Positions 27,201-38,632 are shown, counted from the first letter of the stretch. The stretch is 64,000 nt of DNA from Bradysia coprophila (GCF_014529535.1 NW_023503656.1:1-64000); one strand, 5' to 3'. A program made the numbers and translations. The notes: a model not told the origin generated them from the sequence alone.

Positions 27201-30200
27201 TACAGTCAAGGGAATGAGCGAAATGAAAAGTCTGAACAGTAAGACTTCACCGTAGGAAAAGGGTTTGGAAGTGAGTGAGAATATAAATTCAAAGAACTCA
27301 GATTGTTTGTGTGGCTGTGGCTGAAGCAAATTCCAACTGAAATTTCACTGCCACCGACTGTGGTTATTGAATCTTCATTCAGTTTAACATTTTTCCATAA
27401 ATTTGGGATCGGAAAATTTTAATTGATCAGATTTAGTCGGGAAACAGACAAAATTTTTATAATTTATTTACATTCTTCACACAAAATAGAACAATTCTGC
27501 GTTTACAGAATTTATTTTACGATAATTCAAATATATTTAAAAAGCATTTTAATAATTTTGTGCGACTTTCTTCTCAATATTTTTCAATATTCAAAAAGAC
27601 TGTCAGGAGGCTGTAAGTTTTTTAGAACAGTTTAGAACTTTCATTTACTAACACACACAAACAATAACAAAGGCAAATCGGGCGTAGCCGTGTTATATCA
27701 TTGCCGATTGTTGTATAAATTTGATGTGAGTTTTGTGGATTTTCATTTCAACTTTAAAAATATAAAATTGTGTTTTTTTCATGTGTCGTAGAAGAATTAT
27801 TTTCCTAAAAAGGCCCTTTTTGTCAAAATAAATTATAAAAAGTCGCTGTTTATCGACTAATTAGAGCAGAAAAGATGTCTTTTCATTATTCAATGCAGTG
27901 AAAACAAAATTGACAGATAAAGTTTACATTAACGGCCTAGTTAAAAACTATTTTTCATGCTTCGGGGCCGAAAATGAGGGCAATTTTTCGAATTTTCTCG
28001 GGTTTCCGGCCCTCTGCATGAAAACTTACATGTGCACCTGTTTGGGACGGTTGATTTAAGGCAATTTCGCTTGTAAGCCTCACTTCGTTCGGCCTACAAT
28101 CCGCGAAATTGCCTAAAATCAATCGTCCAAAACAGGTACACAAATAACCAATTCGATTTAAATCAAGTGCATCCGTAAGCAACCAATGTATACTTATGCA
28201 AATCTGTTAGTGTTGTATCTTTGTTAGTTCGAAATATTGCTAATTAATTGGATTTGCGTTCAAATAGCGCACCCTTTATTCTGCTAATTGAAATGATAGT
28301 CTCAATCTGGGTAGCATATAAGTTGTTCGTTTACTCTGTAAAGCTAACGATAAACTCAATATCAACATCAACAACAACCACCTATTCATAATACATGTTT
28401 GCATTTCATTTTCATCTTTTCCATTTATCATCGACGAAATTTCTTGATTCATGCATATGGAGCTCATTGTTTTGTTTATTTCAACCGAATTCGTTTGTTT
28501 TTTTCGCTTTGAACCATTTTTTTTTAAAACCAAACTACCAAACGTGGAAAACTTATAATTTATGGGAAACTGTTCTCTTTTACAGACGATCGAACTAATG
28601 GTGTGCTCAAAATATCAAGTTTATCGAGGAATGGAAATGGATTTTGGTTAGACACGACAGGAATGGTCTGGCGTCAAACGGAAATACCAAAAGACCAGAT
28701 AGCAGACTATGCACCCGTTTGTACAGTTCCACCGCCACACGATGCCGATACAAACAGGTAAATATTATGGAAAATAAATGTCTTTTGTTGAATGGTTTGG
28801 GGAGGGGGCAACGATTTCTCTTTTTCAAATTCCTTGGGTATGTGGGTGTTATGGTAATAGAGGACGCCAGCTTTTTTGGACAAAAACGATAATGTCCAAC
28901 AATAACAATAATTCCCAACAATAATGCCCCGTCAAAAATGGCGACTATTGTGAATGCATAGTATGCATTGCATACATATGGACAAGTAAATTTTCTATTT
29001 ATTTTTGATTTGGTACTGCACTGAACATACAAAAAATTTTGGATTGTATTTTGCTTATAACGAAACCCGAAAATGTGAAAATTGAGTTTGAAACGTTCCA
29101 AAATATTTGGCTTGGTCATTTCATCCCTCTGTAGAGGTGTGCGGGCCGATGTTTTTTTGAAGCCCGTCCGGCCCGAAGCCCGGTCCGAAATTCATTTTTA
29201 AAGCCCGGCCCGAACTGGCCCGACGTATTTATAGCCCGTCCGGCCCAAGCCCGATCGGGCCGGATAAAAACTCGGATGGGCCGACATTTTCGGGTGGCCC
29301 GAAAGCAAATTTCATATAAAAAAGTGCGCGAAACTTTGAAAATCTGGCCATCTTGATTTTTTAGGTCCGGTCCAAGCTCGGCCCGACAGATTTGAAGCCC
29401 ACCCGGCCCAGGCCCGGTCGGGCCGAATAAAAACCCGGGCGGCCCGACATTTTCGGGCGTCCCGCACATCTCTACCCTCTGACCTCATTTTTCCCATCAA
29501 ATATGCAAATTTTAACCTAATTTCTTTCATTTATTCACCAGATGTGACTATTCAAATTATCCGGCCGATTATGCAGAAGTTTCAACATTCCGCAAAACAC
29601 CCAGCGAATGTAGTGGCAATCGCTCACCAGCCCCTTATGCAACCACAACACTTGTGGGTGGTACAAGACTGACTAATTTTAGGCATAATTCACATCACAA
29701 CATGTACTTTTCCAATGAACTCTATCCGCAAACGAATCGCGGCGTTTATTCGGAATCGTATTTCAATCCGAAAGACAAGGTGAACATCACCGAAAATAAA
29801 TTAGTGAATCACTGTAACACATACAATGCAAGCGTATCAGTGCCACAAACACCAATCGGAACAATAAGACCAAATCGATTAAAATTATCGCGAATGCCGA
29901 ATTTTCGAATAAGTTTCGGTGATGGTATCAATCAGCAGCAGCAACAACAACAACAGCTATCACATAACCATAATCTACAACAACAACAACAACAGCCCCA
30001 AACAACCGAACAGCAAGAGCAATTATATGTTAAAGTCGGTGAAACAAATCCACCATCTGAAGTATACGTAAATTGGAGTCAAAATCAAAATCATCGCAGC
30101 CAACATCAACAGCAACCAAATCGCTACCATGAAAAGCATCGAAAGGACATCGATAAGGAAATGATTTATGCACCGTCGGGAAATCGAAGTATTATAAGTT

Positions 30201-30235
30201 ATGTGAGTGCAAATAATCGATTCGATGATGTTTAG
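14753..30235 (+). CDS. robo2: Roundabout-family axon guidance receptor, Robo2/Leak-like (5' end missing)
   Basis: Slit receptor of growth cones: a single-pass membrane protein of the Ig superfamily. Fifteen exons join in frame: 14753-14848, 14915-14972, 15078-15208, 15274-15414, 16796-16927, 16992-17524, 17597-17717, 18110-18387, 19608-19727, 20072-20297, 20470-20565, 21250-21496, 21897-22060, 28586-28757, 29542-30235. All introns are GT-AG and the sum is 1068 residues plus stop. Order: Ig2 to Ig5, three FN3 domains, transmembrane helix, cytoplasmic tail. The first exon begins in phase mid-codon at the Ig1/Ig2 junction ([18 protein letters not shown]), so signal peptide and Ig1 lie on exons outside or unseen. 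The tail has ADYA tyrosine motifs (CC0-like) and PAPYATT (CC1), then a Gln-rich stretch and KEMIYAPSG near the C-terminus. No LPPPP (CC2) or CC3 is present, as is known for fly Robo2 and Robo3. Similarity of the tail to Drosophila Leak is from memory. Confidence 0.93.
15274..16927 (+). CDS. robo2: robo2 exons for Ig domain 3 (two exons, 1.4-kb intron)
   Basis: Exons 15274-15414 and 16796-16927. Cysteines in VTFQCRVGG and [10 protein letters not shown]. The separating intron is expanded by two TA-flanked MITEs (15515-15638 and 15696-16602), which together account for most of its length. Confidence 0.93.
15515..15638. mobile_element. 124-bp MITE with TA target duplication
   Basis: Terminal inverted repeats of ~40 bp beginning CAGTCTTCGACA, flanked by TA at 15513-15514 and 15639-15640. 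Size, TIR and TA duplication fit a Tc1/mariner-derived MITE. It lies inside the Ig3 intron of robo2. Confidence 0.85.
15696..16602. mobile_element. 907-bp non-autonomous TA-flanked element
   Basis: Ends ATAGTAGATTACAGCAGAGC and its reverse complement, flanked by TA at 15694-15695 and 16603-16604; the TIRs continue to CCTATGTAAATGAG. No transposase ORF. Second MITE in the same robo2 intron. Confidence 0.82.
16528..16583. repeat. 56-bp palindrome without spacer
   Basis: 28-bp arms, one mismatch, centre TGTGC|GCACA. It forms the inner part of the right terminus of the 907-bp element, so the right end is a duplicated, inverted copy of the subterminal sequence. Confidence 0.92.
16992..17717 (+). 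CDS. robo2: robo2 exons for Ig domains 4 and 5
   Basis: Exon 16992-17524 (533 bp, the longest internal exon) carries all of Ig4 (ALFECQASG to IIVCSAVNS) and most of Ig5 (AALPCKSIG to YTC). Exon 17597-17717 completes Ig5 ([11 protein letters not shown]) and the linker to FN3-1. Note KIIVCSAVN where the usual Ig F-strand has a Tyr before the Cys. Confidence 0.93.
18110..18387 (+). CDS. robo2: robo2 exon for fibronectin type III domain 1
   Basis: A single exon encodes one FN3 domain: VTIAWTRSN for the B strand, [10 protein letters not shown] for C, and [15 protein letters not shown] for the F-G region. It ends in phase 0 at GM before GTGAGT. Confidence 0.92.
19608..20297 (+). CDS. robo2: robo2 exons for fibronectin type III domain 2
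   Basis: Exons 19608-19727 and 20072-20297. The domain core is [20 protein letters not shown] and [17 protein letters not shown]. The first of these has donor GTCAGT. Confidence 0.9.
20470..21496 (+). CDS. robo2: robo2 exons for fibronectin type III domain 3
   Basis: Exons 20470-20565 and 21250-21496. Core segments are [21 protein letters not shown] and [17 protein letters not shown] juxtamembrane linker rich in Ser/His follows. Confidence 0.92.
21897..22060 (+). CDS. robo2: robo2 transmembrane exon
   Basis: It encodes [16 protein letters not shown] and continues into [12 protein letters not shown], a hydrophobic helix of ~24 residues followed by a basic stop-transfer sequence. A 6.5-kb intron follows, the largest in the visible gene, containing satellite-related elements. 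Confidence 0.93.
23562..24574. mobile_element. ~1-kb non-autonomous element with CCCGTACGAAGT ends
   Basis: Both ends carry the satellite's terminal motif in inverted orientation: left GCCCCGTACGAAGT, right CAGTACTTCGTACGGGTCTA. Inside, 24320-24440 is recognisably homologous to the 300-bp satellite module (TCTTCGAACTTAGCCTG, then AAATCGGATGCGTTTTACTC, then a GACAGACGGAC tract). It is a diverged relative of the unit at 1-7132, in the large robo2 intron. Overlapping small ORFs are not convincing genes. Confidence 0.75.
25640..27125 (+). repeat. Satellite unit copy inside robo2 intron
   Basis: About seven ~144-bp monomers (25680-26780), then the terminal module with TTACTTCGTACGGGCTTTTG, a diverged near-palindrome AATTGCGCTAAGCGCAATT, and CAAACGCTCCGACTGTTCTG. 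More diverged than the copies at 1-7132 in its last 350 bp. Monomers of the two subtypes largely alternate here. Confidence 0.9.
28032..28141. repeat. 110-bp imperfect hairpin (MITE-like)
   Basis: GTGCACCTGTTTGGGACGGT at the left pairs with the right end at 28141; arms of ~38 bp with few mismatches. The centre has CCTCACTTCGTTCGGCC, resembling hairpin centres elsewhere in the window. Confidence 0.8.
28586..30235 (+). CDS. robo2: robo2 cytoplasmic-tail exons and stop
   Basis: Exon 28586-28757 ([27 protein letters not shown]) and terminal exon 29542-30235 ([23 protein letters not shown], a polyglutamine tract of mixed CAG/CAA near 29930-30000, [18 protein letters not shown] stop). The two are separated by an intron with a hAT-like MITE. 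There is no proline-rich CC2/CC3, so Ena and SH3-adaptor docking known for Robo1 is not expected from sequence. Confidence 0.92.
29132..29474. mobile_element. 343-bp GC-rich hAT-like MITE
   Basis: Starts TAGAGGTGTGCGGG and ends with the inverse, CCCGCACATCTCTA. CCCTCTG flanks both sides (29125-29131 and 29475-29481). The interior repeats GGCCCG motifs and is far more GC-rich than the surroundings. TIR start TAGAG and a 7-8 bp duplication suggest hAT. It sits in the last intron of robo2. The 117-codon minus ORF across it is repeat translation. Confidence 0.8.
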
Positions 30236-31924
30236 TCGATCCAACACATACTTTACGTTGGATATTCAATACGCTTTCGAGACACATCACTGCTGCCACA
30301 GGATGTGTTATATGTGTTATATATGTGTGATGATAAATTACTTTAATGTAAATTATGAATTATTATCTGTTGTGTCGGTACGGTAAAAAAATATGAAAAC
30401 GAAGCGGGCGCTTTATGATATTTATACTTGAACCACTTACCTGATACTCGTATTGGGAAATACAATAAAATCCTCTCATGACGTATCCAATCTAATCACA
30501 CGAAACACAAAGTAAGACTGACCTTCGTTAATTTATTGATTCATTTTCTTTTTCCCGAATTATTTTTTACTCACGTCCTGATATTTATAGGGGATAATAA
30601 TGTTTCAATTGTTATAAGATTCAAGAAACTAATTTTTACGATGAAACGGAAGCACGAGAGGTCTTTAAATCGAATCTTAAAAGTTGAAGAGGCGAAGGGA
30701 TTTTTCTAGCGAAATACACCAATGAACTAACGGAACTCGTTAAACTCATTGTGATGATCATTGATCTACACATAACCTTAACATTCGATGGACTTTCAAT
30801 CGAAAATTCTACTAATTTCCAATTTGGGGAAGTACAAACCTTTAGCAGAGTGTAGGCAGACATAAGAAGTGACGATTTACAATCCAATTCAGTGTATTCA
30901 TTTCACATACATTACCAATGTAACGACATTTGCATGTAATATTTTAACGAAGTGACTATTCGCAACCAGGTACGAATAGCATCCATTTTTAACGTGGATA
31001 TCGCATTTGTAATGAATAACATCAATGGGATTGCAATGAAAAAGTTTATTTGTTCGCTCTGTTGGCGCTCTGATCGAACAAGTTCGGCCAACCGGTCTTT
31101 CCATTTCAAATAGTGGCACGGGAAATTGTTTTACTTTATTTGCGCTGCACCTCATGTGAATTCAATAATGTCAGTTCTTCTTATTCGCAAAATGAACGGT
31201 CAGAAAGATGTTCGCTAAATTGCTATTTTACCGATTGGACGACCTTACCATTACCACCCGACCGTGAAGGTAAAACGCTACAAGAGAAACGTTACTATCT
31301 TTGATGACTCTTTCAACTATAATTCTTGCATACGAAAATGTAATTTTTTATGACCAATTATATAGCTATACTCCTAACTAATCCCACTTAATAGAGTGCA
31401 GTAAAATTCGTACAAATTGATTTCGTTCAATTTACTTTCTACTCTATTTTCATGCGTGTTTTAATAGCCGAGTTGAGTAGTGCTTCAGAAGCCATTAAAT
31501 ACGGGTTGAAATGAAAATTGAAAAAGTTTTTTTGTTTCTGTTGCTGAGAATCAACTTCGCCAGGTAATAAAAAATCATGTGAGAAGAAATTTAGGGAAAA
31601 AAATAAATAATCAGAAAATGTGATGTGTACAAAGTAAAAATAAATTAATTAAATAAATGTATTTGCTGTGTATACCATTGAAATAATATACTGTTCTGTG
31701 AATATTGCGGACTGGATGAAGTTTGGTCGAATATGTACTTCTAGTAGAAACATTTAGATGGAAATTGTGTGGAGATCTTTGTAAATATTAAATTAATGGA
31801 AATTGTATTTGTTTATCCGAAATATTAATTAAATTCAATGGGAAAAACTTACTATAAATTCTACTTGTAGCCCGTAAATATTTATCACTTATAATTTTCA
31901 CGAAACGAATAGAGACCAGAGCGT
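30236..31924. other. robo2 3' flank, no gene seen
   Basis: AT-rich, includes the 3' UTR of robo2. No domain, repeat array or RNA gene recognised. Confidence 0.6.
30464..30469 (+). promoter_or_regulatory. Candidate robo2 polyadenylation signal
   Basis: First canonical AATAAA downstream of the robo2 stop (229 bp after it). The true 3' end may lie further on, as AT-rich sequence offers other candidates. Confidence 0.4.
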
Positions 31925-31932
31925 CTCTGCAT

Positions 31933-32468
31933 TTAGGGTGTAGCGGTTTTTACAAAATGTGTTAGTTCTTCTAAGGCTCAGCCGGAAATCCACTCAGCTG
32001 GTCCATCTGATCATTTTATGGAAGAAAAAAAAATTTCAAACTTAAATTTTGTGCTGCCGCCAGATCGATTTTCGAATATTTCGTCGTTTTCGGCCATGTC
32101 ACATATATCGATTTTTTACGGTGGGCTCAGTGTACATAAAAAGTTGAGTCAACATGGTAATCTAATCTCCAGGCTTCACAGATTATTTTATAAAAATGAT
32201 CAAGTCTAAAAAATTATTTTTTGAGTTCATGACTGATTGTCAAAGTTCCCCGATGGTGATTTTGAGACTTTAATCTCGCCACCGTAAAAAATCGATACAT
32301 GTGACGTGGACCGAAAACGACGAAATTTTCGAAAATCGATCTGGCGCAACACAAAATTAAAAGTTGTAAATTTTTTTTCTTCCATAAAATGATCAGAGGA
32401 CCAGCTGAGTGGATTTCCGGCTGAGCCTTAAAAGAACTAAGACATTTTGTAAAAACCGCTACACCCTA
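31933..32468. mobile_element. Fold-back element with ~190-bp arms and 8-bp target duplication
   Basis: Left arm about 31934-32126, right arm about 32278-32468, beginning TAGGGTGTAGCGGTTTTTAC. CTCTGCAT occurs directly before (31925-31932) and after (32469-32476). The 8-bp duplication and TAGGG terminus fit a hAT-derived non-autonomous element. No transposase. Confidence 0.85.
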
Positions 32469-32476
32469 CTCTGCAT

Positions 32477-35400
32477 CATCAATCGTCGCAAAAAAAAACA
32501 ATTTCCCTTGTACATAAAATGACTTTGACGAAGTCACTTCGTAATCAACGCTTTTAGTTCCACAAAGTGTTCAAAAGCAAATAGTGCATACCATCGCCTA
32601 AAATTTCTTTTGTTACTTTCAATTATGCTACAGTGTTGAAAAGTTGACATTTCGAAATCAATTTGTAATTTTTGTTGAGAAATGCAACGCGGTCCAATAT
32701 AAATAGAAATTTTAGATGGTTGCCACGTAAATCCTCTAATACTATCCATAAATCGTGCCGCTTTTTAGTGTAATTAAATGGAAGACAATGTGTAAAGAAC
32801 AGAAAAAAGTTTAACTTTTATTTATATGAAGGAATTATTTAACCTGTTACAGACGGATGTCATCTGTTATCGACAGCGACAGTAATAAGAAACGACAAGC
32901 TCTGACTAAAGAGGTCTTATATAGCAAAAATCATGTTCAAAACAAATGAAGTAAAAGATTTCTGAAATCAATCTATAGAAAACCTTCGATCAAATGAAGC
33001 AATAGATCAGATAGTAAAGCTGTTACTATGCATGCCGTCTCTGACAGGTCAAAGGGAAAATTATTTGAAATCAAAACTAAAATGAATTTGTTTTCAAAAT
33101 TTGTTTTGGTAATATCAGGCGAACAATCTACATATTACATAATATTCAATGATTCTCGGAAATTGCTGAGGATACTGGTGTTACGAGAAAAAGCTGTTTT
33201 AAGTTTTTTCTTCGTAATTTTTTTTTGTTTATTTTCGTTCTTTCGATTGTAATAAATCCTCTGATTTTGTAAAAATAAATTAATAATTGTCCTATTGTAT
33301 TGTATAATAACCGTCCTCCTATGTACATATATAAATGAATACCACCTACTATACACTTACTATACTATATGAGAAGAAAAAGAATATTAAACTGAAACAA
33401 AAAAAACTATAAATTATATGGAATGCAAAATTATATTGAAGAATAACAAAAATTAAGAAATGAAATATTGCGAAAACTAAAAATAAAAACCAATTGTGAT
33501 AAATTAAAAGCTCTGTTTGTTCTGTTTGCCCATCTACTACCCTTCAACATTATGTTAATGTCATTACCTGATCAACAATAAATCAGCTTGTTGGTTAATT
33601 TGCTTTAGTAAGTCAGAAAGAAGGGACATAAACATTAAACAATAAAGAAAGATCAAGAATGTGGAATCAATTGACGTTAACTGCGTGCAAATTGCTCGTT
33701 CAATTCATTCGACATATCTGACCATCGATATAATATAGCGTAGATCGGAAATGTCAAAGCAACTTTATGCGGCAGTATATTATATCGATGTATCTGACAG
33801 CTACGGGATCGTGTCTGACGTTCACAAGGTCATGAAAATGATGTTTATAAACACTGAATATAATGTAGCGCAGTTACGCACGAGTCCCTACTTTCAGGTG
33901 AACTTAGTTTGCACACAAATTTATCAGGTGCAACAGCATTAGTCACAAAGGAAATATGACGATGGCAACATTACAAAAATGAATTCACCTGAAATTAAGA
34001 CGACGGCATCTGACTTGACTTGACTTGAGTAACCAAAACGTGCTCCTGTGAGCGATCCCATGAGAACATTGGACGTGAGGATTTTGGTTTGATTTGATTG
34101 TAAGTCAGACCCTAATCCTCCCTTTCCGTTCTCCTTGATTACATTCAAAGCACACATTAAAACGTCTTCACTCTCCCTGCTCAACTTCCACCTTTCGACC
34201 CTTATGTGTGTTCTGAATGATATCAGTGTAGGGCACACCATTCTGGTCTACTATTTTCTTATATACCACAGAGTACTTTCTGTGGTAACTACCTCAACCA
34301 CCGTCGCACGATCTATGTGGTCGGACTAACTACACGGCAGTGGGGAGATGAACCAACCACCTGAGCTCTTTCATTGCTCGGAAATATTTTTGTATAGAAT
34401 TGGTATCGTGAAGAAAATTACCTGTAGCAGGAGACTTACCAAACCACACGTCATACAAACCATTTATTCAGATTCATCGATATTTCATCGTAAGGCCATT
34501 ATCAAGCGTTGGTGCGTAATCATTCTTTTGACTTTCGTATCATTCAAAAAAGCGTTCTCCAATAAGCAATTTTAGCGCGTGAAACGAGAGAGATAACATT
34601 AAGATCAGATATCTTTAGCAGAAGATAACACAGCCAAATTTTTACATAAAGCCGTTTACACTATCGCTAGCCAAAGAAACGAGAATGCTCCCGTCAACAA
34701 ATATCCGAGAAAACCTGGAAGCAAATGAAATACTCGCTGTTCCGACAGACCGCGCAACGATTCGTAAAACGCTCCACATGTGTTGGCCACACCACGTAAA
34801 CAACGACACCTACATGTAGAGTATACGCTCCTCTTAGGAAACGAGCAAGAAACGCTCAAACTCAGAGGCTGCTAAGCCCTTAACCGTTACGGAAAGAACA
34901 GTTCCTCCAAGCAAGGCAAACGTTCCCTTCAAGCAACGCTAAAGAAAAACTGAAGGTTAACGAATCATAACTTTGAATTGACAGACGTCGACAACAATTA
35001 AAACCAACAACAGACCGAAACTCGAAGCGCTCAACATCACGGAAAGTCTAGAGCAACAACGAACAATTGCAAACCAATTGTACTTGTGTACGTACGAAGA
35101 GCGAAAACAAGAATAAGGCTTCTAATCGTACAGGACCATCCGTTAAGCATCTGTTTGCCAAAACTGGTATAACGGCACATAGAAATCAAAAGTGTAAATG
35201 CACAAAGTAAAACCGTGAGATACGACACATTCAGAGAATGGTAACTGGAAAGCATCAACCATTCATTCTTCAAGTTACATCGCACGTACCGAAAACCGTT
35301 AACATATACAAACCGTATCTGCGTCAACTGGAGTCAGAGTTTTCTCCAAACCGCGCTGCACTGCGTCCCGAGCGAATCAGTTCAGTATCATTTACGCGGT

Positions 35401-35485
35401 ACAAACCGTATTTGCAACACGTTGACACCAGGACCAGAGCCTTCGTTCATCATCGAAGCATCTACGATGCAATATGAGAAGTTGA
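32477..35485. other. Unannotated non-coding stretch
   Basis: AT-rich to ~34600; from about 34640 to 35480 the composition becomes more GC-balanced without a coding signal I can identify. This second part could be the eroded 5' region of the LINE that follows, but I see no motif to prove it. Confidence 0.45.
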
Positions 35486-35489
35486 AATG

Positions 35490-35825
35490 TTTAAGTGCCC
35501 ATATTTCATCGCATATGCATCCAAACCCCATAAGACCCTATTTGGCCCAAAAGCACATAAAATTACCTTTCAAATGATACCCCACACCACCATGTACGGC
35601 TCGTGTAACTGGAGAAATATTGGTAAGAAAAGTGCAAGTTTTCTGTTGAAAACTTCAACTGCACATATTTCAGTGTGGATTAATTTTAAAATCAATGAGT
35701 CTCTATTCGGCTCAATAGTACATGTGATTACCTTTCTAATGACACCCCACACGACCCTGTACGGCTCGTGTACCTGGTGAAATTTTGGTAAGAAAAGTGC
35801 AAGTTTTCGGTTTTTGATCACCTTT
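35490..35825. repeat. 165-bp tandem duplication (two copies)
   Basis: TTACCTTTCAAATGATACCC at 35563 and TTACCTTTCTAATGACACCC at 35728 mark two diverged copies with a 165-bp period. Both contain GTACGGCTCGTGTA and GGTAAGAAAAGTGCAAGTTT. The ORFs over them (97 and 83 codons) reflect the repeat. Confidence 0.85.
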
Positions 35826-35956
35826 CACCAGTCACAAAAGCTTCGAGGAATTTTTTTGAAAGTGGTTTTGGGTTCTAGGGTCGAAGTCCTTTCTAGGCGT
35901 ATAAAAAAGTCCACTGGAAAATACGTCCGATTTCGGTAGGCTGTTTTTCAAAAGAA

Positions 35957-38128
35957 TCCCTCTGGAGCATTTAATAAGATAATATTCAGAGCTATTGCTC
36001 AAGCTTGTAGAGAACACGGCATCTGCGAAACGATTATTTGATGGATAATCACGATGCTCCACTCTCGCATTGTCAGCTCATACCTGGGTAGAATCAAAGT
36101 GAGCGTCTATGTAAATAAAGGTTGTCCTCAGGGTGGTATCCTTCCCCCATTAATCTACTGTCTGATCAAGGACAGCTTATTAAAACTTCTCAACGGATCG
36201 GGATTTTACTCTCAAGCATTTGCCGACGATTTATCGATAATCATCGTAGGTCTCTTTACTTCGACACTTTGTGATCTAATGCAGTCTGCACTTACGCTGG
36301 TGGAAAACTGGTGTTTCTCTCAAGAACAGACGGCTAACCCTTCGAAGACAAAATTAATTCTTTTTACCAAGAAAAGAAAAATTCTGGGCTTTAGATCTCC
36401 TATTTTCTTCGGAAAACGTATCCCCCCATCGAACTCGGTGAAGTATTTAGGTCTGCCACTGGACTCTAAGTTAACTTTCTCCCTATTTCTGAACACTGCC
36501 ATCAAAAAGGCAGTGGGAACGATTTGGCACTGTAATAGAGTCTTTGGGCTATCTCACGGTCTTACTCCGAAAATCAGACTTTGGATCTACACTGCAATCG
36601 TTAGGCCTAGGCTTTGCTACGCTGCCATAGTCTGGTGGCAGCGCTGTAAACTTATCACTGTTCAAAATCAGTTGAGCAAACTACAGCGTTTGGCTTTGGT
36701 AGGAGTTACCGGGGCAATGCGGTCAACCCCCACGGCAGCTCTAGAAGCGCTTCTTAACATTCCTCCCCTGCACATTCATATAGAATCCGTCGCCAGGTCT
36801 ACTGCGCTCAGGTTTAATATGTCTGTTAACTCATCGGGTTCAGTAATTGAATGGTATACAGATGGCTCGCGTAAAGGTGACGGATCAGGATCTGGTTATT
36901 GTTGTCCCCAATTTGATTGGGTGAAATCGGTACCATTAGGTCGCTGGATTACAGTTTTCCAAACTGAACTAACGGGCATTTTGAGTTGCTGCACAGAGAT
37001 ATTAGATAAAAATATTCGTGGAAGCACCATTCTGATCTGTACTGACAGCCAATCGGCTCTTAAAGCTCTTGATAGCTATAAGTACTCTTCTTCCCTAGCC
37101 CTTCAGTGCAGGGACGTCTTAGAACTATTAGCTAGACAATGTCAAGTCATACTTACTTGGATACCGGGCCACAGCGGGCATCCCGGAAATGAACTGGCAG
37201 ATCAACTGGCCAGGGAAGCTTCTGATACGCCTCTATCCGGTCCTGAACCGGTTATTGGAGTGTCTCCTTCCGTGTTACAAAGCGTTGTTAAGTGCTGGAA
37301 AGCCAGCACTTTTTCAAAGCATTGGAAAAGCATTAACTTTGCCAGACAAGCCAAAGCTTGTTTAGAGATAAGCGAGGCTCGCTCAAGAGTCTTTCTCTCA
37401 TTATCCAGAAAGGATCTAAAACGCCTTACTGACGTCCTTTCAGGGCATTGTAGCCTTAACAGCCATCTGTTTACTATGGGTCTCACAGATAGTGCATCCT
37501 GCAACCAATGCGACGACATCGAGACGGCTGAACACTTCCTGTGAAAATGTCCCGCATATATTATCGCCAGAGCCAAATGTCTTGGCGCTTACACTCTGAG
37601 CTATGATCATATAAAGCTTCTTCTTCTTCTTCTTCTTTTTCAGCCTGTTTCGATCCACTGCTGGATGTAGGCCTCTCCAACTTCTTTCCATTTCGTACGA
37701 TCCATTGCCATTTGCTGCCAGTTTGTACCTGCAATATTCTTAATTCCGTTTGTCCATCTCTCTGGTGGTCTACCTGTAGCTCGTCTTTTATATGGTCGCC
37801 AGTTCATGATCTTTTTGGTCCAACGTTCGTCTGTCCTTCTTGCAATATGTCCCGCCCAGCTCCATTTCAGAGATGCTATTCTTTCCATGACATCAACGAC
37901 CCTGGTTTGTTGTCGAATCCATTGATTCGTCATTCTGTCTCTGAGTGTTATTCCAAGCATACTCCGTTCCATGGCTCTTTGTATAAAGCTATTCCACCCT
38001 AAGTGTATACTTAACTATATGAACCAAGTGAATAGAATTTAACATTCTGTGGGCACGCACAACAGGCCCATTGGCGGGCAAGGTGCAGGAAATTTTGGGT
38101 CTCCCATTATCTCCACCCACTTAATCTA
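35957..38128 (+). pseudogene. RNase H-bearing non-LTR retrotransposon ORF2, 3' part, inactivated
   Basis: Reverse transcriptase fingers/palm (KGCPQGGILPP, then AFADDLSIIIVG with the catalytic Asp pair), thumb region, then an RNase H domain (WYTDGSRKGDGSGSG, ELTGIL, CTDSQSALKAL, GHSGHPGNELADQLA) and a C-terminal CNQC...H...C knuckle. This order is known from the I, R1 and Loa-like LINE clades. Homology begins about 35957 (GAFNKIIFRAIAQACREHG). Two in-frame TGA codons (about 36037 and 37542) inactivate it. Removing the RTE insertion (37619-37981) lets the frame run to a stop at 38040. The 3' UTR reaches 38128, where a CACTA-like element has split the TAATC-repeat tail, which resumes at 49631. 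Confidence 0.88.
37619..37981 (-). mobile_element. RTE LINE fragment inserted in the RNase H-bearing LINE
   Basis: Second copy of the RTE 3' end (MERSMLGITLRDRM, then WSWAGHIARRTDERW), with a (GAA)n tail read as TTC repeats on the plus strand. A 9-bp target duplication, TATAAAGCT, lies at 37610-37618 and 37982-37990. Severely 5'-truncated. It lacks the deletion found in the copy at 11281. Confidence 0.9.
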
Positions 38129-38632
38129 CACAGTAAAAAAACAAGACAATAATTTGTTTCTATGAATATTGTTAAATTCGACAGCCTCACATGTTATTAC
38201 TTTCAGGAAGATGTTGACTGAATTATTTTTCTAACTATTTAAAGTGTATCAGCTTATCAAATTTATTTAGATCTCAATATCAAATTCTCAATAACACCTC
38301 AGAGTTCAATTCAACTCTGGCGAAGTAATGATTTTGAGTATCTAGTAATTGTTAATTGGAGGGAGTTATGCAATAACCATGTTTAAAAGACATTTTTTAA
38401 ATGCAAAAGAAATTGGTTTTTGCAAAACACATCAGAATTATTGATAGAGCGATAGAGTTGATTCGATTTCTGCAATGATGATCTTTGTCTTCAAAAAAGT
38501 GAACTATTTTTGTGCTATTTAGACCAATGATTTTATTTTTTCAATTTCATTTTAACACAGAGTTTTACCCTGTGTGTCTCGCTATGTCACAGTAGATTTA
38601 AGTATAAAGTTTATATATATATATTTATAAGT

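Noticed and set aside
29116..29530. Arg/Gly/Pro-rich ORFs on the minus strand
   Set aside because: They cover the GC-rich GGCCCG MITE and an intron of robo2; the repeat explains the open frames.
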